Source of the DNA: Fodinibacter sp963763015
GTDB taxonomy: Bacteria > Actinomycetota > Actinomycetes > Actinomycetales > Dermatophilaceae
DNA: 64,000 bases
Assembly: GCA_963763015.1 (NCBI GenBank)
Contig: CAVXML010000004.1
Span: 74,878-138,877 of the forward strand
Direction: 5' to 3'
The notes under the pieces are model-generated. The model was not told the origin of the DNA, did not search any database, and was given only the letters and a program-made list of their open reading frames with translations. Positions 18,892 through 28,068 of the stretch are shown piece after piece. Position numbers and translations under genes: made by a program. The first letter of the stretch is position 1. Each line of letters opens with the position of its first letter.

Positions 18892-19593
18892 TCACTGTCG
18901 GGCGCGCATCACGGTGAGCGCGACGAGGCGGGAGATGACCATGGCGACATACATGACGCCGGCGAGCTGCTCGACGGTGCAGACCGCCCGGGCCTCCGGC
19001 CGGATCGGCACCACGTCGGAAAGGCCGACGCTCGTGAGCTGGGCGGCCGAGAGGTATATGAGCTCCAGGAACGTGCGCTGACCCGGCCCGTCGAACGACG
19101 TGAACGAGTTGGGATAGAGCTCCTGGATGGCGAGGAAGACGTACGCGAAGGCGAACACCAGCACGGTGAAGCAGGCTCCGACGGCGAAGAGCTCGTCCTT
19201 GGTCACCCAGGCGTCCTCGAACATGTACGAGATGAGCGCATAGGCCGTGTAGAAGTAGAAGACCGCGAGGAAGGCGTGCGCGAGGGCGACGATCGCCGCC
19301 CTGCTGTCGACGAGGCTCCAGACCTCGAACACCGCGGCGGGCAGCGCCAGGGCCAGGGAGAGCCAGGTGAGAGCAGGGGTGCTGCGGACCGTGAACACCG
19401 CCGTGATGAGAGCGGAGAGGCTGAGCAGCGAGATGACCGCCCGCCCCCAGTCCGAGGACTCCAGCGCAGGGAGCAGGAGGATGACGAGGATCTGCACGGT
19501 GAGCAGGAAGGCCGACGGCTGCTTGCGCAGCGTCGCCCTCCACCGGGCGGCACGGGACGGAGGTTCCTTGAGTTCCTCCCACATCAGGGTCAT
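18892..19593 (-). CDS. Two-pore-loop ion channel-like membrane protein (degenerate selectivity filter)
   Basis: 233 aa with about six hydrophobic segments. The C-terminal part has the layout helix - pore loop - helix: FLELIYLSAAQLTSVGLSD followed by VEQLAGVMYVAMVISRLVAL. This matches the ion-channel-2 fold, but the K+ filter TVGYGD reads SVGLSD, so K+ selectivity is doubtful. ATG 19593 lies 6 nt after TAGAGT (19600-19605), so it is probably leaderless. Partner and ion are unknown. Confidence 0.75.
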   Translation of the reverse strand: MTLMWEELKEPPSRAARWRATLRKQPSAFLLTVQILVILLLPALESSDWGRAVISLLSLSALITAVFTVRSTPALTWLSLALALPAAVFEVWSLVDSRAAIVALAHAFLAVFYFYTAYALISYMFEDAWVTKDELFAVGACFTVLVFAFAYVFLAIQELYPNSFTSFDGPGQRTFLELIYLSAAQLTSVGLSDVVPIRPEARAVCTVEQLAGVMYVAMVISRLVALTVMRARQ

Positions 19594-19599
19594 GGGGAC

Positions 19600-19605
19600 A
19601 CTCTA
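19600..19605 (-). promoter_or_regulatory. -10 box TAGAGT, channel-like gene
   Basis: Minus-strand TAGAGT lies 6 nt upstream of ATG 19593. Confidence 0.45.
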
Positions 19606-19631
19606 GAAGTCACCGCCGACCGGCGAAGGAG

Positions 19632-22346
19632 TCACCGCCGACCGGTGAGCTCCCACGCGTCCTCCCCGCCGTCGACGTCTCCGACCTCCGGGTCCTCGGC
19701 CAAGGGGTCCCGCTGGTAGGCGATGACCGGCACCTCGGAGGTGTCGTCGGTGGAGTCCTGCGTCACCGGTGCGCCGGCGCCTCCCACGTCGTCCACACGT
19801 CGGTCGGCGGCCGCGTCGAAGGGGACGTCCCCGGCATCCTCGGGGTCCTCGCCACGGAGCAGCGCGAGGGTGGTGGGCAGGTCGTCGGGTTTCACGAGCA
19901 CGTCGCGCGCCTTGGAGCCCTCCGACGGGCCGACGACTCCACGCGACTCCAGGAGGTCCATGAGCCGTCCGGCCTTGGCGAACCCGACCCGCAGCTTGCG
20001 CTGGAGCATCGAGGTCGAGCCGAACTGCGTCGTCACGACGAGCTCGGTGGCCTGGAGCAGCAGGTCGATGTCGTCGCCGATGTCGTCGTCGACCTGCTTC
20101 CTCGGCGCGCTCACCGTCACGTCGTCGCGGTAGCTGGGGCGCAGCTGCTCGGTGACGTGCTTGACGACGGCGTGGATCTCCGACTCGGTCACCCAGGCGC
20201 CCTGGACGCGCATCGGCTTGCTCGCCCCCATCGGCAGGAACAGCGCGTCACCCTGGCCGATGAGCTTCTCGGCCCCCGGCTGGTCGAGGACCACCCGCGA
20301 GTCGGTGACGCTCGAGGTGGCGAACGCCATCCTCGAGGGGACGTTGGCCTTGATCAGCCCGGTGACCACGTCGACGCTCGGGCGCTGCGTGGCCAGCACG
20401 AGGTGGATGCCGGCCGCACGCGCCAGCTGGGTGATCCGGACGATCGACTCCTCGACGTCGCGCGGGGCGACCATCATGAGGTCGGCCAGCTCGTCGACGA
20501 CGACGAGCAGGTAGGGGTAGGGGGTCAGCACGCGCTGCGACCCGGGCAGCGGGGCCACCGTGCCGCTCTTGACCGCCTTGTTGAACTCGTCGACGTGCTT
20601 GAACCCGAAGGCGGCCAGGTCGTCGTAGCGGGTGTCCATCTCGCGCACCACCCACTGGAGCGCCTCGGCGGCCTTCTTCGGGTTGGTGATGATCGGGGTG
20701 ATGAGGTGCGGGATGCCCTCGTACGCCGTGAGCTCGACCCGCTTGGGGTCCACGAGCACGAGGCGCACCTCCTCGGGCGTCGCCCGCATGAGGATGGAGG
20801 TGATCATGGAGTTGACGAAGCTCGACTTCCCCGCGCCGGTCGCGCCGGCGACGAGCAGGTGCGGCATCTTCGCCAGGTTGGCGACGACGTAGCCGCCCTC
20901 GACGTCCTTGCCGACGCCCATGACCATCGGGTGCTCGGTACCTCGGGCGACCTGGCTGCGCAGCACGTCGCCGAGGCTGACCTTCTCGCGGTCCAGGTTG
21001 GGGATCTCGATGCCGATGGCCGACTTGCCGGGGATGGGGCTGAGGATGCGGACGTCGGCCGAGGCCACGGCGTACGCGATGTTCTTCGAGAGGGCGGTGA
21101 CCCGCTCGACCTTGATGCCGGGGCCGAGCTCCACCTCGTAGCGGGTCACCGTGGGCCCCCGGCTGAAGCCGGTCACCTGGGCGTCGATCTCGAACTGGTC
21201 GAGGACCGTCGTCAGCGACTCGACGACCCTGTCGTTCGCGGCGCTGCGGGACCTGTGCGGGCTCCCGGGCTCGAGGATCGCGGCATCCGGCAGTGTGTAC
21301 GTGACGTCCCCTGCGAGCGACAGCTGCTCGACGCGCTGTGGCAGCGGCGTGGTGGGCGGCGCCTCGAGCGGCACACGCTCGGGAACGGGACCTCGGGCCG
21401 CCGGCCCGCCGACCGCGGTCGCCTCACCGCCGGCGCCACCGGCTGGGACGGCGGAGGCCGGTCGCCGCTGACCCGGGCGCAGGCGTCTGCCGGTGACCGG
21501 ATCGACGAGTGCGGCCTGCTCGAACGCCTCGTCGCCCACCCTGGGGCCGTCCGCGTCGAGGGCCCCCCGGCGCGGGCGGCGGCGACCCGTCGCAGCGTCG
21601 GGCGCGGAGCCGTCGGCGGGCGGCGCCGCGGCGTGACCGGTGAGGCGGTCGACCACGCCGCGCAGCCGTTGCGGCACCTGGTGCAGCGGGGTGGCGGTGC
21701 TGACGAGAAGGCCGAAGAGGCCGAGCAGGAGCAGCAGCGGCACGGTGCCGTAGACCGAGACGGCTGCCTCGAGCGGACTGGAGGCCAGGAAGCCCAGGAT
21801 GCCGCCCGCCGCCCGCATGCCGTCAGCCCCCTCGGGCGGGGTGGGGATGCCGGCGGCCACGTGGGTGAGGCCGCACGCGGCGAACGCCAGGGCGGTCGTC
21901 CCCACCGCCGCTCGGGAGGTCGTCGCCTCGTCCTGGGGGGCACGCAGCATCCGGACGCCGAACGCGAGGAGCACGAGGGGGACGGCGTAGCCGACCTTGC
22001 CGAAGGTGCCCGCGACGACGGCGTGGACGACGGTGCCGACGGCTCCCGGCATCCCCCACCACTCACGCGCGGCCACGACGACGGCCAGCGCGACGAGGAG
22101 CAGCCCGATGCCGTCGCGGCGGTGTTCCGGCTCGAGGTCGCGGCCGGTGTCGCCGACCTTGCGCGCGACCGCGCCGGTGGCGTGGGCGAGAGCCATCCAG
22201 GTGTTCTGCACGGCGCGCAGCGGAAGGGGCAGCCCCCGGGAGCGGGCCGTGCGTGAGCCGCGACCCGAGCGCGCCGAGGGTCGCCGGTTCGCCGGACGCG
22301 TGGACGCCGTGCGGCCGCGCGACGAGGAGGACGTACGAGTCGCCAT
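19632..22346 (-). CDS. ftsK: DNA translocase FtsK
   Basis: 904 aa. An Arg/Ser-rich N-terminal 40 residues is followed by four or five membrane segments (about 75-230), a Pro/Ala-rich linker, and the alpha-beta motor. Walker A GATGAGKSS is near residue 500 and Walker B is VVVDELADLM. The KOPS-reading gamma winged helix (MLQRKLRVGFAKAGRLMD) is near the C-terminus. It pumps chromosome ends through the division septum and activates dif recombination. ATG 22346 lies 6 nt after TAGCCT (22353-22358). The gene stands alone with 68 bp to RNase J upstream. Confidence 0.95.
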   Translation of the reverse strand: MATRTSSSSRGRTASTRPANRRPSARSGRGSRTARSRGLPLPLRAVQNTWMALAHATGAVARKVGDTGRDLEPEHRRDGIGLLLVALAVVVAAREWWGMPGAVGTVVHAVVAGTFGKVGYAVPLVLLAFGVRMLRAPQDEATTSRAAVGTTALAFAACGLTHVAAGIPTPPEGADGMRAAGGILGFLASSPLEAAVSVYGTVPLLLLLGLFGLLVSTATPLHQVPQRLRGVVDRLTGHAAAPPADGSAPDAATGRRRPRRGALDADGPRVGDEAFEQAALVDPVTGRRLRPGQRRPASAVPAGGAGGEATAVGGPAARGPVPERVPLEAPPTTPLPQRVEQLSLAGDVTYTLPDAAILEPGSPHRSRSAANDRVVESLTTVLDQFEIDAQVTGFSRGPTVTRYEVELGPGIKVERVTALSKNIAYAVASADVRILSPIPGKSAIGIEIPNLDREKVSLGDVLRSQVARGTEHPMVMGVGKDVEGGYVVANLAKMPHLLVAGATGAGKSSFVNSMITSILMRATPEEVRLVLVDPKRVELTAYEGIPHLITPIITNPKKAAEALQWVVREMDTRYDDLAAFGFKHVDEFNKAVKSGTVAPLPGSQRVLTPYPYLLVVVDELADLMMVAPRDVEESIVRITQLARAAGIHLVLATQRPSVDVVTGLIKANVPSRMAFATSSVTDSRVVLDQPGAEKLIGQGDALFLPMGASKPMRVQGAWVTESEIHAVVKHVTEQLRPSYRDDVTVSAPRKQVDDDIGDDIDLLLQATELVVTTQFGSTSMLQRKLRVGFAKAGRLMDLLESRGVVGPSEGSKARDVLVKPDDLPTTLALLRGEDPEDAGDVPFDAAADRRVDDVGGAGAPVTQDSTDDTSEVPVIAYQRDPLAEDPEVGDVDGGEDAWELTGRR

Positions 22347-22352
22347 GGCCGC

Positions 22353-22358
22353 AGGCTA
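22353..22358 (-). promoter_or_regulatory. -10 box TAGCCT, ftsK
   Basis: Minus-strand TAGCCT lies 6 nt before ATG 22346. Likely leaderless. Confidence 0.45.
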
Positions 22359-22414
22359 CGCGACAGTCACACAGGACTCACGCGTCACACGCGGACCAGC
22401 GCGGGCTTCCTTGG

Positions 22415-24100
22415 TCAGGCCTCGATGACCATCGGGATGATCATCGGGCGGCGACGGATCTTCCGCCCGACCCAGCCGCCGACCGAGCGGCGGATCACCT
22501 GCTGGAGCTGGTAGGTGTCCGTGACCCCTTGGGCGGTCGCCTCGTCGAGGGCCCGGACGAGCTGCGGCATGACGTCGTCGAACACCACCTCGTCCTCGAC
22601 GAAACCACGCGCCATGATCTCCGGGCCGGCGACCACCTTGCCGGTCATGGAGTCGACGACCACGGTGACCGAGATGAAACCTTCGTCGCGCAGGATGCGG
22701 CGGTCCTTGAGCAGGCCCTCGTCCGCCTCGCCCACGGACGCACCGTCGACGTAGACGTAGCCCGCCGGGACGGCGCCGGCGACCGACACCCTGCCGTCGA
22801 CCAGGTCGACGACGACTCCGTCCTCGACGACGACGACGTGGTCGCGGGGCACGCCGGTCGCGACCGCCAGCTCGGCGTTCGCCACGAGGTGGCGCCACTC
22901 GCCGTGGACGGGCATGACGTTGCGCGGCTGCACGATGTTGTAGCAGTACAGGAGCTCGCCGGCGCTCGCGTGACCCGAGACGTGGACCTTGGCGTTGCCC
23001 CTGTGGACGACGTTGGCGCCCAGGCGCATCAGCCCGTTGATCACCCGGTAGACCGCGTTCTCGTTGCCCGGGATGAGGGAGGACGCGAGGAGCACGGTGT
23101 CACCGCGCCCCACGTCGATCCGGTGGTCGCGGTTCGCCATCCGCGAGAGCGCCGCCATCGGCTCGCCCTGGCTTCCGGTGCAGATGAGGACGATCTGGTC
23201 GTCGCGCAGGTCGTCGAGCCGCTTGACGTCGACGAGGACTCCGTCGGGCACGTGGAGGTAGCCGAGCTCGGCGGCGATGCCCATGGTGCGCACCATCGAG
23301 CGGCCCACCATGGCGACCTTGCGCCCGGCCCTCTCCGCGGCGTCGAGCACCTGCTGCACGCGGTGGATGTGCGACGAGAAGCAGGCCACGATGATCCGGC
23401 GCTCGGCGTGCCGGAAGACCTTGTCGACCGCCGAGGAGATGTCCCGCTCGGGGGTCGTGAAACCCGGGACCTCGGCGTTGGTGGAGTCGGTGAGGAAGAG
23501 GTCGATGCCCTCCTCGCCGAGCCGGGCGAAGGCGCGCAGGTCGGTGAGCCGGCCGTCGAGCGGCAGCTGGTCCATCTTGAAGTCGCCGGTGTGCAGCAGC
23601 GTGGCCCCGGAGGTGCGCACCGCCACGGCGAGCGCGTCGGGGATCGAGTGGTTGACCGCCACGAACTCGCAGTCGAAGTGGCCGAGCCGCTCGCGGTCGC
23701 CCTCACGGACCCCGAGGGTGTAGGGCCGGATGCGGTGCTCCTTGAGCTTGGCCTCGACGAGGGCGAGGGTGAGCTGGGACCCGACGAGCGGCAGGTCCGG
23801 CTTGAGCCGCAGGAGGTAGGGGACCGCCCCGATGTGGTCCTCGTGACCGTGGGTGAGCACGACCGCCTGGATGGCGTCGAGCCGGTCCTTGAGGTACTCG
23901 AAGTCCGGGAGGATGAGGTCGATGCCGGGGTGGTGGTCGTCTGGGAACAGCACGCCGCAGTCGATGACGAGCAGCTGCCCGCGGTGCTCCACCACGGTCA
24001 TGTTGCGCCCGATCTCGCCGAGGCCGCCGAGCGGGACGATGCGCACACCGCCGTCCGCGAGCGGCCCCGGGAGGTCGAGCTCGGGGTGGGGGTGGCTCAT
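22415..24100 (-). CDS. rnj: Ribonuclease J
   Basis: 561 aa metallo-beta-lactamase/beta-CASP nuclease. The metal site THGHEDHIG is near residue 83, LLHTGDFKMDQ and GSQGEPM are beta-CASP landmarks, and VSGHAS is motif C. RNase J combines 5'-exonuclease and endonuclease activity in mRNA decay and rRNA maturation. ATG 24100 overlaps the dapA stop by 4 nt (ATGA), so it is co-transcribed with and coupled to lysine/cell-wall precursor synthesis, a conserved actinobacterial pairing. Confidence 0.94.
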   Translation of the reverse strand: MSHPHPELDLPGPLADGGVRIVPLGGLGEIGRNMTVVEHRGQLLVIDCGVLFPDDHHPGIDLILPDFEYLKDRLDAIQAVVLTHGHEDHIGAVPYLLRLKPDLPLVGSQLTLALVEAKLKEHRIRPYTLGVREGDRERLGHFDCEFVAVNHSIPDALAVAVRTSGATLLHTGDFKMDQLPLDGRLTDLRAFARLGEEGIDLFLTDSTNAEVPGFTTPERDISSAVDKVFRHAERRIIVACFSSHIHRVQQVLDAAERAGRKVAMVGRSMVRTMGIAAELGYLHVPDGVLVDVKRLDDLRDDQIVLICTGSQGEPMAALSRMANRDHRIDVGRGDTVLLASSLIPGNENAVYRVINGLMRLGANVVHRGNAKVHVSGHASAGELLYCYNIVQPRNVMPVHGEWRHLVANAELAVATGVPRDHVVVVEDGVVVDLVDGRVSVAGAVPAGYVYVDGASVGEADEGLLKDRRILRDEGFISVTVVVDSMTGKVVAGPEIMARGFVEDEVVFDDVMPQLVRALDEATAQGVTDTYQLQQVIRRSVGGWVGRKIRRRPMIIPMVIEA

Positions 24101-24984
24101 CGGGTGGGCAGCGTCGCGAGGGCCGAGCGCAGCAGCTCCAGGTGCTCCGGTGGTGACTCCACGAGCGGTAGGCGGACCGTGGCCGAGTCGATGACACCGA
24201 GCTCGACCAGCGCCGCCTTCGCCATGATGGCCCCCTGTGAGGTGGTCATGATCGCCTCCACCACCGCGATGAGCGCGGTGTGGATGCGGCGGGCCTCGGC
24301 GAGGTCGCCCCGGTCGACCGCTGCGACCATCGCGGCGTACTGCTCGCCGGCGACGTGGCCGACGACCGACACCACGCCGGTGGCGCCGAGCGCGAGGAGC
24401 GGCAGGTTGACCTCGTCCGCCCCGCTGAACCACAGCAGGTCCGTCGCGGCCATGACCGTGGTGGACGCCCAGAGGTCACCCTTGGCGTCCTTGACGGCCC
24501 GGATGTGGGGGTGCTCGGCCAGGGTGACCAGCGTGTCGGTGGTGAACGGGATGCCGGTGCGCGCCGGGATGTCGTACAGCATGACCGGCAGGTCGGTCGT
24601 GTCGGCGACCGCCCGGCAGTGGGCCACGAGGCCCGCCTGCGTGGGCTTGTTGTAGTACGGGGAGACGAGCAGCAGGGCGTCCGCTCCGGCCCGGGCGGCG
24701 CGCCCGGCCATGTCGACCGCGTGGCGGGTGTCGTTGGACCCGACGCCGGCGACCACCGCAGCGCGGTCGCCCGCACGGTCCTTGACCCGGCGCACGAGCG
24801 CGATGCTCTCGTCGGTCGTCAGGGTGGCCGACTCGCCGGTCGTGCCGTTGACGACGATGCCGTCGTGACCGGTCGCGAGGAGGTGGTCGACGAGCGAGTC
24901 GGTGCCCTTGTCGTCGACCTCGCCGCCCTCGGACATGGGGGTCACCATCGCGGTGAGGACACGACCGAAGGGGGAGCTCGTCAT
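24097..24984 (-). CDS. dapA: 4-hydroxy-tetrahydrodipicolinate synthase
   Basis: 295 aa TIM-barrel aldolase. NGTTGESATLT binds pyruvate carboxylate, SPYYNKP carries the proton-relay Tyr and AVKDAKG the Schiff-base Lys. It condenses pyruvate and aspartate semialdehyde for lysine and diaminopimelate. ATG 24984 lies 6 nt after TACCCT (24991-24996), so the dapA-rnj message is probably leaderless. It is divergent from thyA. dapB lies separately at 41.0-41.8 kb. Confidence 0.95.
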   Translation of the reverse strand: MTSSPFGRVLTAMVTPMSEGGEVDDKGTDSLVDHLLATGHDGIVVNGTTGESATLTTDESIALVRRVKDRAGDRAAVVAGVGSNDTRHAVDMAGRAARAGADALLLVSPYYNKPTQAGLVAHCRAVADTTDLPVMLYDIPARTGIPFTTDTLVTLAEHPHIRAVKDAKGDLWASTTVMAATDLLWFSGADEVNLPLLALGATGVVSVVGHVAGEQYAAMVAAVDRGDLAEARRIHTALIAVVEAIMTTSQGAIMAKAALVELGVIDSATVRLPLVESPPEHLELLRSALATLPTR

Positions 24985-24990
24985 GCGCCA

Positions 24991-25017
24991 AGGGTAGTGC
25001 GTCGACGGCGATAGGCT
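24991..25017. promoter_or_regulatory. Divergent promoters, dapA (-) and thyA (+)
   Basis: Minus-strand TACCCT (24991-24996) is 6 nt from the dapA ATG. Plus-strand TAGGCT (25012-25017) is 6 nt from the thyA GTG. Only 39 bp separate the two start codons, so both messages are probably leaderless. Confidence 0.5.
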
Positions 25018-25023
25018 CCCGAC

Positions 25024-25833
25024 GTGCGCCAGTACCTCGACCTGCTCGACCACGTCATGACCACGGGCGTCGACAAGGGCGACCGCACCGGCACGGGCAC
25101 CCGGAGCGTCTTCGGGTACCAGATGCGCTTCGACCTCACCGAGGGCTTCCCGGTCGTCACGACGAAGCGGCTGCACCTGCGCTCGATCATCGGCGAGCTG
25201 CTGTGGTTCCTCCGCGGCGAGACCAACGTGCGCTGGCTGCAGGAGCGCGGTATCACGATCTGGGACGAGTGGGCCGACGAGCGCGGTGACCTGGGCCCGG
25301 TCTACGGGCACCAGTGGCGATCCTGGCCGACGCCCGACGGTCGCCGCGTCGACCAGATCGTCGGTGTCATCGAGGCGATCCGCACAAACCCGGACTCGCG
25401 TCGCCACGTCGTCTCGGCCTGGAACGTCGCCGACGTGGACCGGATGGCGCTGCCGCCGTGCCACACGATGTTCCAGTTCTACGTGCGGCCCGCCGACGAC
25501 GGCGGGGCGGCCTTCCTCGACTGCCAGCTCTACCAGCGTTCCGCCGACATCTTCCTCGGAGTGCCGTTCAACATCGCTTCCTACGCGCTCCTCCTGACGA
25601 TGGTGGCGCAGCAGACCGACCTGCGTCCGGGCCACTTCGTCCACACCCTCGGTGACGCGCACCTGTACTCGAACCACGTCGAGCAGGCCCGCCTGCAGCT
25701 GTCCCGCGACCCGATGCCCCTCCCGGCGGTCGTGGTGGCACGCCGGCAGAGCATCGACGCCTACGACCTCGACGACGTCGAGCTCGTCGGCTACCGGGCG
25801 CACCCGTCGATCAAGGCGCCGATCGCGGTCTGA
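25024..25833 (+). CDS. thyA: Thymidylate synthase
   Basis: 269 aa. The nucleophile Cys146 lies in LPPCHTMFQFYV. R-x-G-T-G-T at residues 21-26 binds dUMP phosphate, and YQRSADIFLGVPFNIASYA is the family core. It makes dTMP from dUMP with methylene-tetrahydrofolate and leaves dihydrofolate, which the product of folA (9 bp downstream) regenerates. GTG start follows the -10 box directly, so it is probably leaderless. Confidence 0.96.
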   Translation: MRQYLDLLDHVMTTGVDKGDRTGTGTRSVFGYQMRFDLTEGFPVVTTKRLHLRSIIGELLWFLRGETNVRWLQERGITIWDEWADERGDLGPVYGHQWRSWPTPDGRRVDQIVGVIEAIRTNPDSRRHVVSAWNVADVDRMALPPCHTMFQFYVRPADDGGAAFLDCQLYQRSADIFLGVPFNIASYALLLTMVAQQTDLRPGHFVHTLGDAHLYSNHVEQARLQLSRDPMPLPAVVVARRQSIDAYDLDDVELVGYRAHPSIKAPIAV

Positions 25834-25842
25834 GGAGGCGCC

Positions 25843-26316
25843 ATGACCCGGATCACCCTCATCGCGGCGGTGGCGCGCAACGGCGTGATCGGCGCCGAGG
25901 GGGGCCTGCCGTGGCACCTCCCGGACGACCTCGCGCACTTCAAGGCGACGACCGTCGGGCACCCCCTCGTCATGGGGCGCCGGACGTTCGAGTCCATCCG
26001 CCGGGTGCTGCCGGGGCGACGGACGATCGTCGTGACCCGTGACCCGACCTGGCACCACGCCGGTGTGGAGACGGCCCACTCCTTCGCCGAGGCGGTCTCG
26101 CTGGCCGGGCCGGCCGACGAGGTGTTCGTCGCCGGGGGCGCGCAGATCTACGCGGAGGCGCTCCCCTTCGCCCACCGCATGCTCATCACCGAGGTCGACG
26201 CCGAGCCGGAGGGCGACACCCACTTCCCCCCGTGGTCGCGCGCGTCGTGGCTCGAGGAGTCACGGGAGGACCACGACGGGTGGTCCCGGGTCGTCTACGA
26301 GCGCGTCCGCTCCTGA
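25843..26316 (+). CDS. folA: Dihydrofolate reductase
   Basis: 157 aa. GLPWHLPDDLAHFKATT includes the conserved W and catalytic Asp. GHPLVMGRRTFESI and VFVAGGAQIYAEAL are NADPH and folate sites. It reduces dihydrofolate from ThyA to tetrahydrofolate. ATG 25843 has a strong GAGGAGG 5 nt upstream that starts within the thyA stop region, so the two form an operon. Confidence 0.96.
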   Translation: MTRITLIAAVARNGVIGAEGGLPWHLPDDLAHFKATTVGHPLVMGRRTFESIRRVLPGRRTIVVTRDPTWHHAGVETAHSFAEAVSLAGPADEVFVAGGAQIYAEALPFAHRMLITEVDAEPEGDTHFPPWSRASWLEESREDHDGWSRVVYERVRS

Positions 26317-26470
26317 GGAGCCTCCTGCCCTGGCCTCGCGGCCACTGATACTGTCCCCGCGTGACTGGGCACGGCACACACCCCTGGCGACCGACGCCCT
26401 CCCCGGGGCGGCGGCAGGAGCGGACGGCCACGGCGAGGCATGGTTCGAGGGACGCGTCCGGACGCTGCCG

Positions 26471-26827
26471 GTGGAGACCCACGTCGACGACCGGGGGTGG
26501 CTCGCGGCCATCGACTTCGACGCTGTGGGGTTCGACGTGACGAGGGCCTTCGTGGTCGGGTCCGGGCACGGCATCTCGCGCGGCGGCCACGGCCACCGAG
26601 CGGGCCGTCAGCTCCTGTCGCTGGCCTCGGGCCGGGTCCGGGTCGACCTCCGGTGGCGGGAGCACTCGGCATCCGTCGTCCTGTCCGGCGATCGCCGCTT
26701 CCTGCTCGTCGAGCCCGGCGTCTGGGCCAGCCAGACCTACCTCGACCACGACTCCAGCCTCGTCGTCTTCTGCGACACGCCCTACGACCCCGACGACTAC
26801 CTTCGCGACGGCGACCCGGGGTGGTGA
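26471..26827 (+). CDS. WxcM/FdtA-like sugar 3,4-ketoisomerase
   Basis: About 118 aa cupin. DDRGWLAAIDF, SRGGHGHRAGRQLLSLASG, FLLVEPGVWASQTYL and YDPDDYLRDGD match the FdtA/WxcM family. It isomerises dTDP-6-deoxy-4-keto-hexoses (3,4-ketoisomerase) on the way to surface amino sugars. The family His are present in GHGHRAG. The start is uncertain: GTG 26471 is the nearest in-frame start. The frame is open and protein-like up to about 26320, but it lacks another common start codon there, so a frameshifted or CTG start is possible. Its stop overlaps the next gene's GTG (GTGA). Confidence 0.75.
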   Translation: METHVDDRGWLAAIDFDAVGFDVTRAFVVGSGHGISRGGHGHRAGRQLLSLASGRVRVDLRWREHSASVVLSGDRRFLLVEPGVWASQTYLDHDSSLVVFCDTPYDPDDYLRDGDPGW

Positions 26828-28029
26828 GGTCCGGGCGGGTCGCCGTCCTGGGAGCCGGGATCATGGGCTGCTGCCTGGCGCTGAACCTGGCCCGCTCCGG
26901 CGTCGACGTCACGCTGGTCGACCAGAAGGCAGCGCCCATGGAGGGCGCCAGTCGCTGGAACGAGGGCAAGATCCACCTCGGGTACCTCTACGGCGCCGAC
27001 CCGACCCTGGGCACGACCCGGCACATCCTCACCGGGGGCCTGCGTTTCGGCGTCGAGCTCGGTCGCCTCCTCGGCGTGGACCTGACCGGACACTCCACAG
27101 CGGACGACGACCTCTACCTCATCCACCGCGACTCGGTCGTCGACCTGCCCGCCGTGCGGGCACAGTTCGAGGCGGTGGACGACCTCGTCCGGGAGCATCC
27201 CGACGCCGGCGGCTACCTCGTCGACGTCACGAGGGCGACGGCCGTCGAGATGCGACGGGCCGACCTCGAGGGGCTCGCCGGACCTGCCGTCGTCGGGGCC
27301 TTCCGTGTGCCCGAGCGGTCGGTGCAGACGGGCTGGCTCGCGGACCAGCTCGCCGCGGCCGTCGTGGCGGAGCCACGGATCACTCTCCGGATGGGCACCC
27401 GCGTCGTGCGGGTCGGCCAGGAGCAGGCGGACCGGGTGCGCGTCGTCGGCGAACCGCAGTTCGCCGAGGACTTCGACGTGGTGGTGAACGCCCTGTGGGA
27501 GGGTCGGCTGGCGATCGACGTCACCGCGGGGCTGGAGCCTGACCACGTGTGGTCGCACCGCTTCCGACGGTGCGCCTTCGTGCGGACTCGTGAGGTCGTC
27601 GACGTACCGAGCGCCATCGTGGCCGTTGGCCCCTTCGGGGACGTGAAGAACTACAACGGACGGGACTTCTACCTCTCGTGGTACCCCCTCGGCCTCGTGG
27701 CCGAGGGCTCGGAGGTCGCACCTCCGGAACCGGTTCCCCTGAGCGACCGAGGGGCCGAGGCCTTCACCCACGAGCTGCGTCAGGCGTTGGAGGGCCTGAT
27801 GCCGAGGGTGGGTGAGGTCTTCGATGCCGCTGCCAGCACGGTCGTCGAGGGCGGCTACGTCTTCGCCCGGGGGCAGGGGTCGATCGGCGACCCACGCTCC
27901 ACGCTGCACCGGCGGGATGCGTTCGGTGTCACCCGGCTCGGCAACTACGTCTCCGTCGACACGGGCAAGTACTCGACGGCGCCCTGGATGGCTCGCCTCA
28001 CCGCAGCCCAGGTCGCCGACTCGCTGTGA
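26824..28029 (+). CDS. FAD-dependent oxidoreductase (DAO-like)
   Basis: 401 aa. The N-terminal Rossmann motif VLGAGIMGCCLALNLARSG binds FAD, and the rest resembles D-amino-acid-oxidase/glycine-oxidase-like folds with a C-terminal FAD contact (YVSVDTGKYSTAPW). The substrate is unknown. It is translationally coupled (GTGA) to the FdtA-like isomerase and followed by a GT2 glycosyltransferase, which suggests oxidation of a sugar or sugar-linked intermediate in surface glycan synthesis rather than amino-acid catabolism (inference). Confidence 0.8.
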   Translation: MRSGRVAVLGAGIMGCCLALNLARSGVDVTLVDQKAAPMEGASRWNEGKIHLGYLYGADPTLGTTRHILTGGLRFGVELGRLLGVDLTGHSTADDDLYLIHRDSVVDLPAVRAQFEAVDDLVREHPDAGGYLVDVTRATAVEMRRADLEGLAGPAVVGAFRVPERSVQTGWLADQLAAAVVAEPRITLRMGTRVVRVGQEQADRVRVVGEPQFAEDFDVVVNALWEGRLAIDVTAGLEPDHVWSHRFRRCAFVRTREVVDVPSAIVAVGPFGDVKNYNGRDFYLSWYPLGLVAEGSEVAPPEPVPLSDRGAEAFTHELRQALEGLMPRVGEVFDAAASTVVEGGYVFARGQGSIGDPRSTLHRRDAFGVTRLGNYVSVDTGKYSTAPWMARLTAAQVADSL

Positions 28030-28068
28030 CCGCCCGTGACCACCCGTGACCACCGGTGACCGCCGGTG
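28029..28068 (+). repeat. Imperfect tandem repeat, 10-bp GTGACCrCCs unit
   Basis: Four back-to-back copies of a decamer of the type GTGACCACCC/GTGACCGCCG run from the oxidoreductase stop into the GT2 start region. The last copy supplies the likely start GTG at 28066. Confidence 0.55.
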
